This document shows, piece by piece, positions 1 through 12,499 of a stretch of 64,000 nucleotides of DNA (position 1 is the first letter of the stretch; each line of letters opens with the position of its first letter). A program made the translations under genes and the position numbers. The DNA is from Orbilia blumenaviensis. Lineage: Eukaryota; Ascomycota; Orbiliomycetes; Orbiliales; Orbiliaceae. The notes beneath the pieces were generated by a model. That model had not been told where the DNA came from and made no database searches. It saw only the letters and a program-made list of their open reading frames with translations. The DNA lies in contig JAVHNS010000005.1 of the NCBI GenBank assembly GCA_036872755.1, positions 1,364,001-1,428,000 of the forward strand, written 5' to 3'.

Positions 1-1867
1 TTTGGCATTGGCCCTTGGCCCCACAGCGAGTCTAGCGGATCCGTCTCTGGAGATAGCTTTTGTCGTCTCACGGATCCTGCCGGGCCCAGTGGTCGCCCCA
101 CCAAGAAGAATTGGAGTTTCAAGATCCATGCCCATTGCCTCGCGGTACTTCCGTTTGTAAGTATGCTTTCTCTCCAATGAAGGCGACGGCAAAGCAGTAG
201 TGGCGACAGAAGAGGACGGACCTTGTCCATACGCGGGTATTTGCCGCCCTGGTGCAAAGTAGTAGACGCAGACTGAAGCTTCTCTCGTTCCTACCACGAT
301 AAAAGCGGGATCAACCTATTTTTTGTTTAAAAAGAAAAAAAATGAAAAATGATGTTAGGAGATATTCAAGGAGTGAAAATGGTAAGTGATTTCTTACAGC
401 TACACAGCTGATTGCACCGTGGTTGCAGGGTGTGCGGCTAATGAAAGTCCCGTCCTCCAGAAACAATTCGATTGCCTAGAAAATTGGTCAGCATGTTCAT
501 GTTGTCTGTGCCGCAAGTTGGAAAACGTACGTTAGGCTTAGTGCGGCATATAATCTTTTCTCCACGAGCATGTACTCCAACGGTTTTCTTATAGGTGCCA
601 TCGACTACCGGGATCAAGAAACGTGGTGCTGGCTCCCATACAGGCCCTTCTGCCATATTCGTACCCATGCGGCAAATCGAGGAGTCTGCCCAAGAGACAA
701 GTATGTCACCGTTTTCTTCGATAGGGCAGAGCTGTGAGTATCCTACGTCTCCGATCCCAGGAATCTCCGGCCCAGATACCAACATTATAAAATGAGATGG
801 TGGAGGTTCCCAAAGCTGTTTCCTCGTCGACAGAACCTGTCTAGACTGGGAAACAATCTGCTGAATTCCGCTCCCCGCCAGCCCAAGAAATAGAGAACCA
901 TCTCTGTAGAGAAGACTATGGACTGGAGACTGATCGTTTCTGGTTCTAATGGTTATAAGATTAGATACTTGTGAGTTCGTGTCAGTTTGGTCGTTATTAA
1001 GGTCCACGACTCTCGACAAGTCCCAGAAGCTGACCTGCCCGACCTCGCCAAGGATGCACACGGTCCCTTGAATGCGGATACTCGCTATATGACCGCCTTC
1101 ACTCCGAATCTCTGCAACCTTGAGAAAAGGATCGGGTTCACCGGACCGGTTACGGACCGCAATAACCGCCCTGCCGGACTACCAGACGCTCCGTTAGCCT
1201 TGTGCTGTTCACCAAACCCAAAGATTAACCTAAGGACATCACGAACCGGTGTTCCAATAACCATGATGTCACCATCGATGGCAATGCGATAGGGAACGGC
1301 CCAATTCCCTTGCATATCAGATATTGGAAAACGACATTGATAATAGCAATTCCTGGTTGAGACATTCCAAAAGGCTACAACACCACTCATGTCCCCGGTC
1401 ACGATCGAACCAGACCTCGCATCAACTGCAACAGCCAAAATGGGCGTATCATGAACTAGCGCTTCAGCACGGTTCAAAGACGCAAAGCTTGTGTTGTTCC
1501 CAGAAAGCCAAGACTTGTCCAACCTATGCAGCACGACAGCGATATCCCTTAACGTCTCGCATTCCGCAAATACCGGCAAAGCTGAAACCGAAGTTTTGAT
1601 CAATTCTTTCAAGTATTGTGATTTCTCTGGTCCTCGAAGGTTGGCAGGGAGGGGCCGTGTTCCGTGTGTGAGTTGGTTATAGGCATCGAGAACGTGGGGC
1701 AGATATAGATAGTTCGACTCGTAAAGCGAATGCGCCCTCCAGGACCGACAAACGTCGTGGCACTTTAGCAGAGATTCGAGGTCCAGCAGTCCGAGTATCA
1801 AGGCCAGAACCTCGGCCGGTAAACTGTCGAGCCCATCCATACCGTTTTCGCTCCCATTGATCTCCAT
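1..1867 (-). CDS. F-box / WD-like repeat protein (3' end beyond window)
   Basis: Starts at the ATG at 1867-1865 and runs off the left edge, so the C-terminus is missing. Four exons are inferred: 1867-1218, 1170-531, 475-398 and 315-1. The introns are 47, 55 and 82 nt; the first carries GCTAAC, the third CTAAC and the middle one a GCTGAC branch. Phases close throughout, giving at least 561 codons. Residues about 16-45 form an F-box (LPAEVLALILGLLDLESLL, then CRSW). Downstream are WD-like blades, for example ILAVAVDARSGSIVTGDMSG, VSFWDLSR and AISCVAVDPAFIVVGTRE. F-box/beta-propeller proteins are usually substrate receptors of SCF ubiquitin ligases; the substrate here is unknown. An intact-ORF reading would break this gene into pieces because the introns shift the frame. 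Confidence 0.82.
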
Positions 1868-2497
1868 GATTGCATACCAGATTTTGCAACCACCAGCGAA
1901 AGAAGCGAAGCAGAAGGATAAAAAGGAAAAGAGCGGTAACGACGGGCGAAAGCTGGATTGTTTTTAAAAAAGGTGTCGTTTTAAACGAACGGAAGGGCCG
2001 ATGGTAGCTCAAAGCTCTCCAGGAGAGCTTAAAACGACGAGGGATATACGAAAGAGAGAAGTAATGGAACCACTCGGCGTTTTCCATATAACCAAAGACT
2101 CCCAAGCTTTACAGTTCTCAGTTTGAGATCGAAACCCAACCTTGTGACAGCTTCCCTTTATTCCGACTCGTCTTCCTCCTCCCAGTGGCCAACCCAACAG
2201 GACCTCATGCGTTCTATTCTTTCTTTTTCAATCATGCAGACACCTTTCGGCCGCATTTAGGTCTTGTCAAACGAATGAGAAAAACAATATGCCCCTCCTC
2301 TTGTCCTCCTTCCCTCTTACTTCAAATCAAGAGAGCTCAGAACTGCATAAAGACGGGCGGGTCTACATCGCATCGACTCCGCGGCCTCCCTTTCTACTTG
2401 ATGATGATGAGGTCCCATCACGCCACGTATGTGGACAACCGCCATTGAAGGTCTTTTGACAGGGACTTGGAAATCGAATAACAGTTGGATCTTTTGG

Positions 2498-2531
<34 letters not shown>

Positions 2532-3653
2532 GTTCTTTCCTTTAAAATACAGTGACGCAAGGGAGGGGCCATTTGTACCCGGCAAGTGTACAAAGAACGA
2601 CTTCCCCTCCATGCAAATCGATTTCGATGCGCCGGAGAAACATACGTACGATAGCCTAAGACTAAGGTTTCTCTTTCGACAAGGACCAGCAGACCACGGC
2701 TAGCTCACATGTTTTGCAGGGGGGTCCTTCGAAGGGGGGTTAGGGGGGATGGTGGGAGATATTTCTACCGGCATTGCCAGAACGGAACTGTCAAAAAAGA
2801 AGTCGGGTTCTCCGAATTCGAACATGGGAAAAAGCAGCCATACTTGCAGGAAGTTCGACAATACCCCCCATCCTAGCTTTCGGATGAGCTATCCTGACCA
2901 CACACGTACACCTGCCAGCACGGACGACTATGCAGTAGTTTTCTCTACAACAGAAAGAACAGGAAAGGGAATAGGGAAAAAATGTTCCCGAGATCGAAGA
3001 TTTACTTGATCGCGATTCAATCGCACCTTCTCAAAAGTACTCGTTTTCTTGTACGATCTCAACAATACCGAGCGGTTAGCCGTGATCGTCCACTTCGGAA
3101 GCATATGACGGGTGACATCTCGCGCTACCTAGATGCTAGCCCTAAATTCTCATTTTTTTAAACTTTTTTCTCTTTCTGATATCGGATCTAAACGCCGTGG
3201 CACACTACCTTATCATTACCAAATTGATACAAAATCTTAAACCCCGCAAGTTCCAGATACAACAATGTAATTCGGCGAACTGGGGAAACCTTTTAGCCAA
3301 TTGCTTCGAGACAAAAGGTCACTGAGGAAACGGGAAGGAAACGGAAGCAACAAAAAGGACGTCAATTGCATGAACGGGAAGGGAAGGGGGAAACCATCGC
3401 TTCAATCCCGCAGGTCCCAGACGCTAATTTTCCACGCCATCCGCTAGAGGTTAGTCTAAGCTTTCGGCGTGCCCTAGCTTTCGTCTCGTCTACGACGATG
3501 TCGACGCATCATGCATGACTCGACCCGCTCCCGCCGACGTGGACTTTCGATGACCAGCCCTCCCACAAAAAAAAAATTTTTTTTTCTTAAAAAAAAAACT
3601 CATCTTGAGTGGGCTATAAGTCGATGATGAATGCATCGTGTATCGTGGTTTCA
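1868..3653. other. Intergenic region, no supported gene
   Basis: This lies upstream of the F-box gene and downstream of the 2EXR-like gene. It contains a 30-nt T run at 2501-2530 and G-rich patches near 2718-2752. Short ORFs exist but have no family resemblance, and several are only poly-Lys or poly-Phe translations of the homopolymer. No RNA gene was recognised. Confidence 0.6.
2501..2530. repeat. 30-nt T homopolymer
   Basis: An uninterrupted run in intergenic DNA, one of three runs of exactly 30 nt in this part of the window. Confidence 0.9.
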
Positions 3654-4855
3654 TCAGCCTATTCGAATTACGCGCGTACTCTTCACCACAGCATCGAGGA
3701 TCCGTTTATCACATCCATAACAGCAGTCGTATAACATCCCATTCCTCAATAACTTAACCCTCCCTCTCACCCTCGCAAAATAGCAATCGCCTGCAACATC
3801 AACTCCCTCAAACCCGAGTATCCTGCTTTTCTCAAACGATTCATACTCCTCACACCTCCCAAGGATTCCATCTCTATACCTCCTCTGTTCACCATGATCA
3901 AACCCAGTTTGGAGTTGAGTCTTCCAACCACCATGCAACAATGGCCAAATCGTTTCCAGCGACATAGCATCATGCGCTGGCTCTCGGTCAACAGTTGACC
4001 GATGTCTCCAATCCCCGAGAAGCCTTATATTTACCCGAACCTTCCCCCCAGCCGGCTCTAACAGCGCTTTCAACCTGCCCATAAACGGCAAAATCAGACT
4101 TCTCGCTGCATCGGCATATTCTTCCTCGAATTCCCCCGTAATCCCTGGTTCTGTCTCCCTGGGAACCTCATGGAACCTTAAATCGATAATCTCCATTTTA
4201 ACCCTCCGCAGGAACTTCCTATATCGTTTTGCGGGGTATAAACCCGGCTTCTTCCCCTGGATTGCTTCCTTGGGCTGCAATGGTCCCGTGTTGCTCGTGC
4301 TATAAAACCGCTCGGCGTCGAAAAATCTACCTGCTCCATTATTCGCACTTTTTTTTTTTCGAGGGTTAACTAACATCCTAGCTATAATACACAACCAGCC
4401 TACACTAAACGGAATAACCCATCACCAATGAAAGGAAAAATGAAAGGAAGGAAAAGAAAGAAAGAAGGACTAACTCACCCCCCATCACTAACAGTCCCAT
4501 ACGCCACCTCCTCCCACGGAGCTTCATAAGTAGCATATAAGTTATACGAGCAATCAACCGGCTGCGCACACCCAAGCGACAAAACCATCCGTATAGGCCA
4601 TACATTTCGTTTATAAAACGCCTCAGAAGCCTCGGCGTGTACCTGCCGGTTCACACGTAGTACGGATAGGTTTTTACATCGGATACGATATGATGAGCGG
4701 ATCTGTGTCGTTTGGGGAACATCTGGAACGGGTGTGTAGGTCTGGTTGCGGACGAGGGTGGGAGGTGTGATGAGCAGGTAGGCGTAGATGTGATCGCGGA
4801 GTTCGCGGGGAAGGTTCAAGAAGTGCAGGCGGCTATTTATTATGGAATTTGGCAT
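3654..4855 (-). CDS. F-box-like (2EXR-type) orphan protein
   Basis: Two exons are inferred. Exon 1 is 4855-4479, with the start chosen at the Met just before the conserved block. Its donor is GTGAGT at 4478. The acceptor is uncertain: the ATAG/CTAG cluster at 4377 and the GTAG at 4326 both keep phase. Exon 2 ends at the stop at 3654. The N-terminus has the pattern typical of large fungal F-box-like/2EXR families: FLNLPRELRDHIYAYLL near residues 10-26, then LRVNRQVHAEASEAFY. The C-terminal half is charged and ends in a Cys-containing YDCCYGCDKR stretch. Function is unknown; these families are lineage-expanded in Pezizomycotina. An in-frame extension upstream to 5017 exists but reads AT-rich, non-conserved sequence and was not used. 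Confidence 0.65.
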
Positions 4856-5890
4856 CTTTTCCGTGACAGGTAGGTCCACTATGCATGTAGAGTTTATATC
4901 TTCGATCCTTCGGTCCCGGAGTCGTTGATTATATAGGAGAAGGTATGTCCTATAATATATCCCACCCAAACCCCACCCACTATCACAAATATATATAAGT
5001 AAAACTATCGAAAACAAAAAATGGAAGAAAGAAAGGGGAATATAATAACTCTGTGACCAAAAAGAAAAGAAAAAAGAGGCTAGAGCTCAAGCTCGAATAT
5101 ATACACAACCCGATCCTCCATCTTTAATTTGTGATCTGACAAACGACTAATATAGCACATGAACATCACCTTCTCGGCCTCATGCCTTTGTCGCATGGTA
5201 TATAATAATAGCATCAGAACTCATATCCTAATTAACTCATTCCAAGGATTGGTATATATATATAAAATTAAAATAAAACAAAAAGCAGTATACTCGAGGA
5301 GATAGATAGACACAATCATCCCGGAAAGCCTATACACATGACCATTTACCTAATTAATCTACCTCTTAGCAAATTAATTAAATAAAAAATTTTTTAAACT
5401 CAAACCTTTTGTAATGCCCAAGATCCTGAACAGTACAGCGCACTTTCCCGAACGTTGCAAAAAAAAACTTACCCCATTCCGCACCTCAAAATGCGGGAAC
5501 ACACACTCTCCCGTTGATACTAAATTTGGCTACATCCATCCGACGTCCGTCCCTTCTTAAGCTTAAATCCAAAACTTAGTATATGGTACTATATATATCA
5601 AAAAACCCACCAATTTCAACAGAAACCCCTCCTCTACAAAGCGATTTTTAAACGAAGTTTGTGCAGAATCGAATCCCATTCATAAACTTGCATCTCTCCC
5701 CCGGCCCTTTCCTCGCATTCCAGAACATCGAATCCGCATCCCGCGTGGCAGAACATGCATAAGAGATCAGTCATAGCTTTCATACCCGAATATAAATATA
5801 GATCCACCACATCCACCAAGACTAAGAAACGAAACTCAATAATATCGTATGAGATATCGAAATTTAGGTAGAAGTAGCGTAGCATACGGC

Positions 5891-5892
<2 letters not shown>

Positions 5893-5922
<30 letters not shown>
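5893..5922. repeat. 30-nt A homopolymer
   Basis: An uninterrupted run in the intergenic region downstream of GSK-3. Confidence 0.9.
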
Positions 5923-5924
<2 letters not shown>

Positions 5925-8481
5925 ACTATAATTACATATACGCATAAGCCCTAGACTACCAATCTCGTTAAAACTTAATTAACCCTAGCAAAAATTCATA
6001 TACATACAACGTACCGCATATACGTACGCGTAGTATCCTGTGCAGGATACACAATAAACTGCATACACGAAATGCGAAAATGCAGCGCTCGAGCCCAGTA
6101 GGGCGACACACACATACAACCTTACATACCGAAAACAAAAAAGAAAAGGGGTTCCAGAATCTCGCATTTGTGAGAATTAGAACCACACCTTCTTCTTCTT
6201 CTTCTTCTTCTACCAATAAATAAGAAGGTCTGGTTATTGATAATGCTGAAATGACCATAAGTACTACATTAAACACCGAGAACTTTAAAGGCCCACAGGA
6301 AGGGAATATTCAAGGTCCTGTGTCGTATAACATGTAGATGTATTTCGGAATTCTTTATTAACAAGCAAGTATCTATATTGATCATAACCCTTAGGCCTGA
6401 CCTTCATCCCGTCTACGTATGCAAACGGGGGAAAACGGGTGAGTCGGATGTCAACAGAAAATGTATCTTTACACCATTCAATATAAAACTCCAAAGCAGA
6501 AGAAAAAGAAAGAAGGATAAAATTAAAAAAGAGCATAGCTAGTACCAGTATACGTACTCATAGTCAGCATACGTATACACCCTCCAAAGATCGTCCATTA
6601 ATAATGCGTAGTAATAATAATACCATCATCCTATAAGAAAGGAACGAATAAAAGAAATTCGACCTGCATCCAACCGCGAACGTCGTGACTCACCCTTTTC
6701 TTCACAAGACGGAAAAAGAAGAAAAAAAGAATCGAAACAAAAAAATAAAAAAAACTTATATGCGTTATGCATCCCAATTCTGCAGCGTCAGTGCTTCTGC
6801 ATTGCATGCATATGGCGACGGCATAATTCCTCGTCTTAACCAAAAAAAAACCCACACATACATAATACATACATACCTAGGCACGTACAAAATACAAAGA
6901 AAACAGGGAAGAAGGAAGGGAAGGCACGGGCGGGTAGGTATTAGTCAACTGTGAAGAGAAAAAAATCGACCCGCAGGTGCATAAAACTCACCGAATTCGA
7001 CATGCCTACCGTGCGACCCCCATATGTCACGGCCTAGCCCGTAGGCTGCCATAGAAATAACGAAAGGAAGGGACGGGAAAGATCAGTACTAGTGTCGACT
7101 TGTTCCATTTCTGAGAAATACAAAAATACAATAAATTTAATAAACTCATAAGTTAACAGCCCAGAAATCAATATGCCTCAGATAATTCCGGGAGTAGTCT
7201 AATAGTGCATTTTTCTTAACTACCTATATATGGTTACACCTTCCTTCCGTCCTATTTAAACATTTCAAGAAAATAAATTGATAAAAGAGAGAGAAAGAAG
7301 GGGAGGGGAGGTTGGTTCCATGCCATTCCGTCCTCGAATTTCCACAATCCTAAAATCCAATAAAATACCAATAAACATAAACCACAATATAATTGCAGTC
7401 AACCAATCTTGATACAGGCTGAAGAAAACCAAGAAGAACCGTCGCAAAAGCCGGGGAGGGAAGCAGGTAAGGAAAAAAAGGCATTGATAGGTTCGAGATC
7501 GAGGGCAACAAAGAGAAGGAGAAGGAGAAGGAGAAGGAGAAGAAGGAGATTATGAACTGTGGCAACAGAGAAACCTATTCAAGTCACAACATTTGCCCAT
7601 CGTCCTCATGTTTTATCGTCGTCAGTTATTTATAACAGTAGTAGTACTAAAAAGGAAGGGAAAAAATGGTAGTCGTAGTAGTGGTAGCCTGAGTAGTATT
7701 TAACAAAGGAACTCAAAACTAAATTTAAGTCCAATAAAGAAATGAAAGGGGATTCAGGAGTACAAAATGGGATATCCGTTAATGAGAAAGAAAAAAAACG
7801 AAAAGGGGGGAAGAAAGCGAGTGTAGAAGGTCTGTACCGAATAATAATAGTAATAAGTAAAATAGTGATAACAAAAAAGGGTGGTCGTTAAGGGCATGCA
7901 TCAGTAGTATCTTAGCTGTAGTATGAGCGGGGCAAAGGGGAGCACGTTATTCATCATGGGGTAGAGGGATAGAACAGATACACAGAGCAGGAAATGGAGA
8001 CAAGAGCCTCAAAGGAGAACACAAGGAGTAGTAGTAGTAGTAGTAATAATTTTTTGTTTTCATTAACCCAGCTTGGTATAAATCGGAAGCGGAAGCAAGG
8101 CAGGAAAGAAAAGAGAAAAAAAACAGGCAGGTTCTGGAAGAAATATCAACTTTTTTGGTTGAAGAGTTAAAAGTAAGAACACATTTGGTAACCTAAGTGG
8201 ACTTCCCTCCTCTGTCATGTAAAAAAAACTCTGTAGGAACGGGATGGGTCTTTATAGAGAATTCAATGGCAATTTCTTGGAGCTCGTAATAGTGGTTGCG
8301 GTGTTGGTGTCTATATATTCTGCGGTGGAGGGAGGGTTGAGGGATAGAAGGAGAGATTTCTGGGAAAAAGGACGTGATTTCGTGTTATAGACTGTCTCTT
8401 TTGGTTTTTCTTCGTCGAACTCTGGTCATTGAAAAATTCTCCAAGATATTTCCCAGCCGGCTCCATAAGTTGGGAAAAGCG

Positions 8482-8511
<30 letters not shown>
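8482..8511. repeat. 30-nt A homopolymer
   Basis: An uninterrupted run about 0.5 kb 3' of the GSK-3 stop codon (on the opposite strand it is poly-T). Confidence 0.9.
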
Positions 8512-8516
<5 letters not shown>

Positions 8517-9033
8517 AGAAAGGAGAACAAGCTATTAAAGCAAAGAGGAGGTGAAGTGGAGAAAGGAAAATACTAAAGGAAAAGGTACAATTGCTGATAT
8601 CCTGGCCCAGAGCATGAACACCGAGAATAAGTCTAACAAGTTCGCAATATTTTCAGATGCCAGCTTCATCAAGAAGAAGGAAACAAGACAACGAAGCGAA
8701 GGTGATCTGATGTTTCTCATAATGTGCCCACGCAAAAAAGAAACACAAAGTCAAAGCGGAGAAAAAACTAAGATAGCTGAGAGGGCGGGAGGAAAATGTA
8801 AACAGCAAGACCGCGGTTTCTCCAGTATATGATTTTTGTTGCCTCGAGTCCTAAAAGACATGGAAAAGATACGCCAGGGGAAGCTTTTTGTCGTTTAGAC
8901 ACGGTAAAGGATGATGTGGGATTTTGGAGGGCGGAAAAAGAGACCTGCTTTTCCAGAATTGGCAATAAACTTGAAAATTCCCGTCGAAAGTATCGGGTAT
9001 ATGAGAAAAACAACTAGTCCAGCTTGGTTAGCA

Positions 9034-10823
9034 TCAATCCAGTCTAGCGATCATCTCGTCCTTAGACATTGGTGTAAAGTGGTCAATATCGAGGCCTTTA
9101 GCGAGGAGGGCGGGGCGGGCGTGTGGTGGAACAAGGCGGTGATTTAGCTCTGGCGCAATTGATAATTCTATGGAACTATTAGCAATTTAAGCTCCAATAA
9201 AACCCACTGAATACCCGACATACCATGCTTCGTGAAGTTGAAGAGTTCAGGAAGATCTCGTAGTCCTCCGTTTGTGCCTCGCGAGTCGGGAAGCCTGGTG
9301 TTAGGATCCCTAAGCTCCTCGAAGAATGGATGGCACATAGCGTCAATGGCTGAAAGACGTTGAGTAGGAGTATATTCTAGCAGGCGTGAAATGAGATCAA
9401 TGGCTTCTGGTGGCGCTTTTCTAAAGACCTGCAATTGAAAGAAAAGAAAAGAAGTGTTAGCTTGAGGGCAGCCAGAAAAAAAAGAGAGAAAAAAAAGCCA
9501 GCATATGGGAAATGTACCTTCGCGAACGGATGTGGCTTGATCTGAGGGAACTTATGCTCCATATAGTTTGGATTCATCGTGCGAATCTGTTCTCGGGTAG
9601 GCGTGCCTAGCACCTTGATGATCTCTACCAGTTGGTCGATTCCAGACTCGCCAGGGAAAAGCGGTTGTCCAAGCATCAACTCTGCCATTACACAACCCGT
9701 CGACCATACGTCTAAACAGCAGTTGAAAAAAAAAAGAAAAAAAAGAGACCCAACGTTAGCAACAGGTAGCAGGCAGGCATCAGGCATCAATGGGAAATTA
9801 AAAAAAGGGCGTGTGTATGACATACCAATCTTCGTTGTGTAGTTGGTGGCACCGAAGATCAATTCCGGCGCGCGGTAGTATCTGGAACAGATGTAAGATA
9901 CATTGGGTTCGTTCTCAACCAGGATCTTCGCGCTACCGAAGTCGCAGAGTTTGAGAATTCCGGTGCTTGGGTCGAGCAAGAGATTCTGTGGCTTGATGTC
10001 TCTATGGCAAATACCTTGTGAGTGGATATAGGCGAGAGATCGGAAAAGCTGGTAGATGTAGAGCTTGACTTCCAGGATGGGCATTGTCGTCTTTAGTTTG
10101 TTGAAATACCGGGAAGCTCGATAGACGGTTTCTGGAACAAATTCCAAGACAAGGTTGAGATAAACTTCCTCCTTCTGCAGAGAAGAACCAGAACGTTAGC
10201 TTTCGGGCGTTTTCCCGCGGTATTCCGCGAAGAGATATCGTAAAAAACGACAAATCCTACAGAACGGGGAAAACTTACGCGATCTCCATTAGAATAGTAA
10301 AATGCCTTTAGTTCGACAATATTTGGGTGTCGAACGATCCTCATAATTTGAAGTTCTCGGTTCTATCGTTCGCGATCCCGGCCGTGTTAGCATTCAAAGA
10401 TAAAATCGTAATAAAATCGTCCAAAAGAATGAACGCTGGGGAAGAAAAAAAAAAAAAAAAAAAAAAAAAAGTCGCGTCAGAGGGAAATACCTTGAAACGC
10501 TTATCTTGTAGAACTCGCTTTATGGCCGCATCTTCGCCGTTCGGCGATAACTTCGTCTGAAATACGACGCCGAAGGATCCGTTGCCTACAATTTTGCATT
10601 GCGTGTATTGCATTTCCCGTATCTCGCCGGTAAGGCCATCTTGGACCTTTTCTTTAACAGTTTCTATAAAAATCCACGAAAAAAAGGGCGAATAGAGCAG
10701 AGAATGTTAGACTCGATGAGAGCTTGGAAAGGTGGGGGAAAGAACGAATAGCGAGCAACACGATGGAACTAGCTCACCTCCCATCCGTAGCCCGGGGAAT
10801 CCTGATGGCCGATTCTGAGACAT
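9034..10823 (-). CDS. Glycogen synthase kinase 3 family Ser/Thr kinase
   Basis: Seven exons (10823-10778, 10663-10491, 10362-10279, 10174-9826, 9711-9518, 9428-9224, 9167-9034) total 1185 nt and 394 residues, the usual length of filamentous-fungal GSK-3. Visible landmarks: glycine loop GNGSFGVV (43-50), ATP lysine in AAIKRV (K64), catalytic HRDIKPQN (H158-D160), DFG (179-181), the activation-loop tyrosine in [13 protein letters not shown] (Y195), DVWSTGCV, and the family-specific C-terminal [10 protein letters not shown] block. That last block is split by a 56-nt intron, which if retained gives a false early stop. GSK-3 phosphorylates primed substrates and acts in glycogen, stress, development and cell-wall signalling. 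The second intron contains a 26-nt homopolymer (10445-10470). A long repeat-rich leader lies upstream. Confidence 0.96.
10445..10470. repeat. 26-nt A run inside GSK-3 intron 2
   Basis: An uninterrupted A tract on the plus strand, which is poly(T) in the transcript. It sits in the 128-nt intron 10363-10490 upstream of the GCTAAC branch and TAG acceptor, so it forms an unusually long U tract in the pre-mRNA. Confidence 0.9.
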
Positions 10824-11682
10824 GTTGCTGTGGGTGGAGTTCTGATATCAAACTAAAAAAGCTATAGAAGAGCCACCTTGGCGACTTGCTTAGAATTGGA
10901 AGTTGAAGAGGAAAGAAAAAGCTATATTGGAAAGTTAAAATCAGGAAGCTGGTCGTGTCGAGACGGCTGGAGTGCTGGAGACGAGTACAATAGCCGGTGA
11001 TGTCGACGGAGAAAGGACGAGAGGAGAGGTTGGGTTTGTTGGTGGAGAGAGAGAAGCAGCTTGTGTTGGCGACAGGCGGAGAACGAGCAAAAATAGTAGG
11101 AGGGGTAAAAGTGTGGTGGTGGTGTGGGAGCAGGTGGACGGTTGCCGAGAGGATGAGGCCCAACAGCAGCGAAATTCCCGCTCAATCAGATCTCAGATAT
11201 CAGAATCAAATATCAACTGGGGGGGCCGGTCGGTCGCTGCAGAAGCTGGGAAAAGAGGTCGAATCGAAGGGCAACAAATAGTGAGAGGGGAGAGCAGTGA
11301 GGTTTTATAATTATTAGGGCTTCCCGATATACACAAAAATAGTAGAGATCAAGAAAGAAGAAAAAAGGGAGCAAGGAAGCAAAGGGAGCAAGGAGGAGAA
11401 AGTGGGAGCAGGGATAGCAGCTGATGATCTCCGACGAACGTTGAGCAGTGCTGATGATGACGATGACGATGATTGAGATGGATAGATAGCCGGCAGTGGG
11501 AGATTGATGTATGGATGAATGTATGGATGGAGATGGTTTGATGGATTGTTCGATCGATGGATGGGTGGTTTTGATGGGTGGAGTAAAAAAAAAGTAGTAG
11601 CTGGCTTGGATTCTTCCTGTTCTGTTCGGGGGAGAAGTGGAGGTTAAGTTAAGTTCAGTTGATTGAGGAGAGAGCTGGCTTG

Positions 11683-11692
11683 GTTGGCTGGT

Positions 11693-11723
<31 letters not shown>
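11683..11723. repeat. (GGCT)n tetranucleotide microsatellite
   Basis: About eight consecutive GGCT units with a slightly degenerate left edge, about 0.9 kb upstream of the GSK-3 start codon. A (GA)10 tract follows at 11841-11861. It is likely length-polymorphic. Confidence 0.9.
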
Positions 11724-11840
11724 GGAAAGAAGGGAAGAGAAGGGAAAAGGAACAGAGACGGAGGGCAGGATGAGTTTTGGCCTTGGTTGGCTTTGTTGGG
11801 CTGTTCAAGGAAGAGCAAAAGAAGGGACAAAAAAAAAAAA

Positions 11841-11861
11841 AGAGAGAGAGAGAGAGAGAGA
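11841..11861. repeat. (AG)n dinucleotide repeat
   Basis: Ten uninterrupted AG units directly after an A run, in the upstream region of GSK-3. Confidence 0.9.
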
Positions 11862-12460
11862 ACGTCGCCTGGAATGATGGACCTTAAGAAGCTTCAAATA
11901 ATAGAATAGAAGAAATTAAAAAAGAAAAGAAGAAAGAGAAGAAGAAAACAAAAAAGAATAAACCGGGGAATTTATTCTCTCCTCTTTCTCGGATTTTCGA
12001 GGATATGGGGGAGTTATTCGTTCGTCTCCTCGTCTTCAACTTTTGTTCTTCTGCTCAATAACCCGGCGCTAAAAGCTTCGACGGCCGATGTCACACTTCT
12101 ACTATTTAAAGATGGCGGAGCGGGTCCAAGCCGGGCTGTCCTGTTTCGCTGGTCCGAAAATCTGGCGGGCTGCAGGGTCCTCAGCAGCAAGCACAAAATG
12201 AAAAGAAATTAAACCCGAAAAGAGGAAGAAGGAGGAAGAAGTAATATGAAGACCAATATAAAATGAAAAAAAGTGACAGAGATGAAAGATAATCAAAAGA
12301 GGGATCAAGGTTGAAGAATTATGTATCGATGGCGCTTGACAATAGTAAGTCACTCAACGATATCACTATCGATTCGTCCACGACCGATGACGTCGCAGAA
12401 GCAGCGGAAACGTCCCAAATTTGTAGGTGAAAAAGGAAAAGAAAGGCTGTCTTGATACAA

Positions 12461-12499
12461 TATATTTATATAAGTATGCTAAGTACTTATATAAATATA
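12461..12499. repeat. Perfect 16-bp inverted repeat with 7-nt loop
   Basis: The left arm is 12461-12476, the loop TGCTAAG is 12477-12483 and the right arm is 12484-12499. The arms are exact reverse complements and entirely A/T except for one G:C pair at the loop end. The strand could extrude as a cruciform, or the transcript could form a hairpin. No terminator-like or transposon context was recognised. Confidence 0.85.

Larger units (their letters stand above)
4856..9033. other. AT-rich intergenic region with homopolymers and microsatellites
   Basis: No gene is supported across about 4.2 kb. Notable content: a 30-nt A run at 5893-5922, a TTC microsatellite near 6190-6211, GGAGAA-type repeats near 7513-7546, a GTA repeat near 8028-8042 and a second 30-nt A run at 8482-8511. 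ORFs here are low-complexity and do not chain across plausible introns. Part of it must hold the 3' UTR of the GSK-3 gene on the minus strand. Confidence 0.55.

Noticed and set aside
2363..2703. Overlapping ORFs on both strands with poly-Lys or poly-Phe
   Set aside because: They are translations of the 30-nt T run and have no other protein-like content.
10774..11830. Minus-strand ORFs of 87-205 codons upstream of GSK-3
   Set aside because: They translate microsatellites (Ser/Gln/Pro/Ala repeats) in the GSK-3 leader. The kinase start is fixed by exon phase and N-terminal family match.
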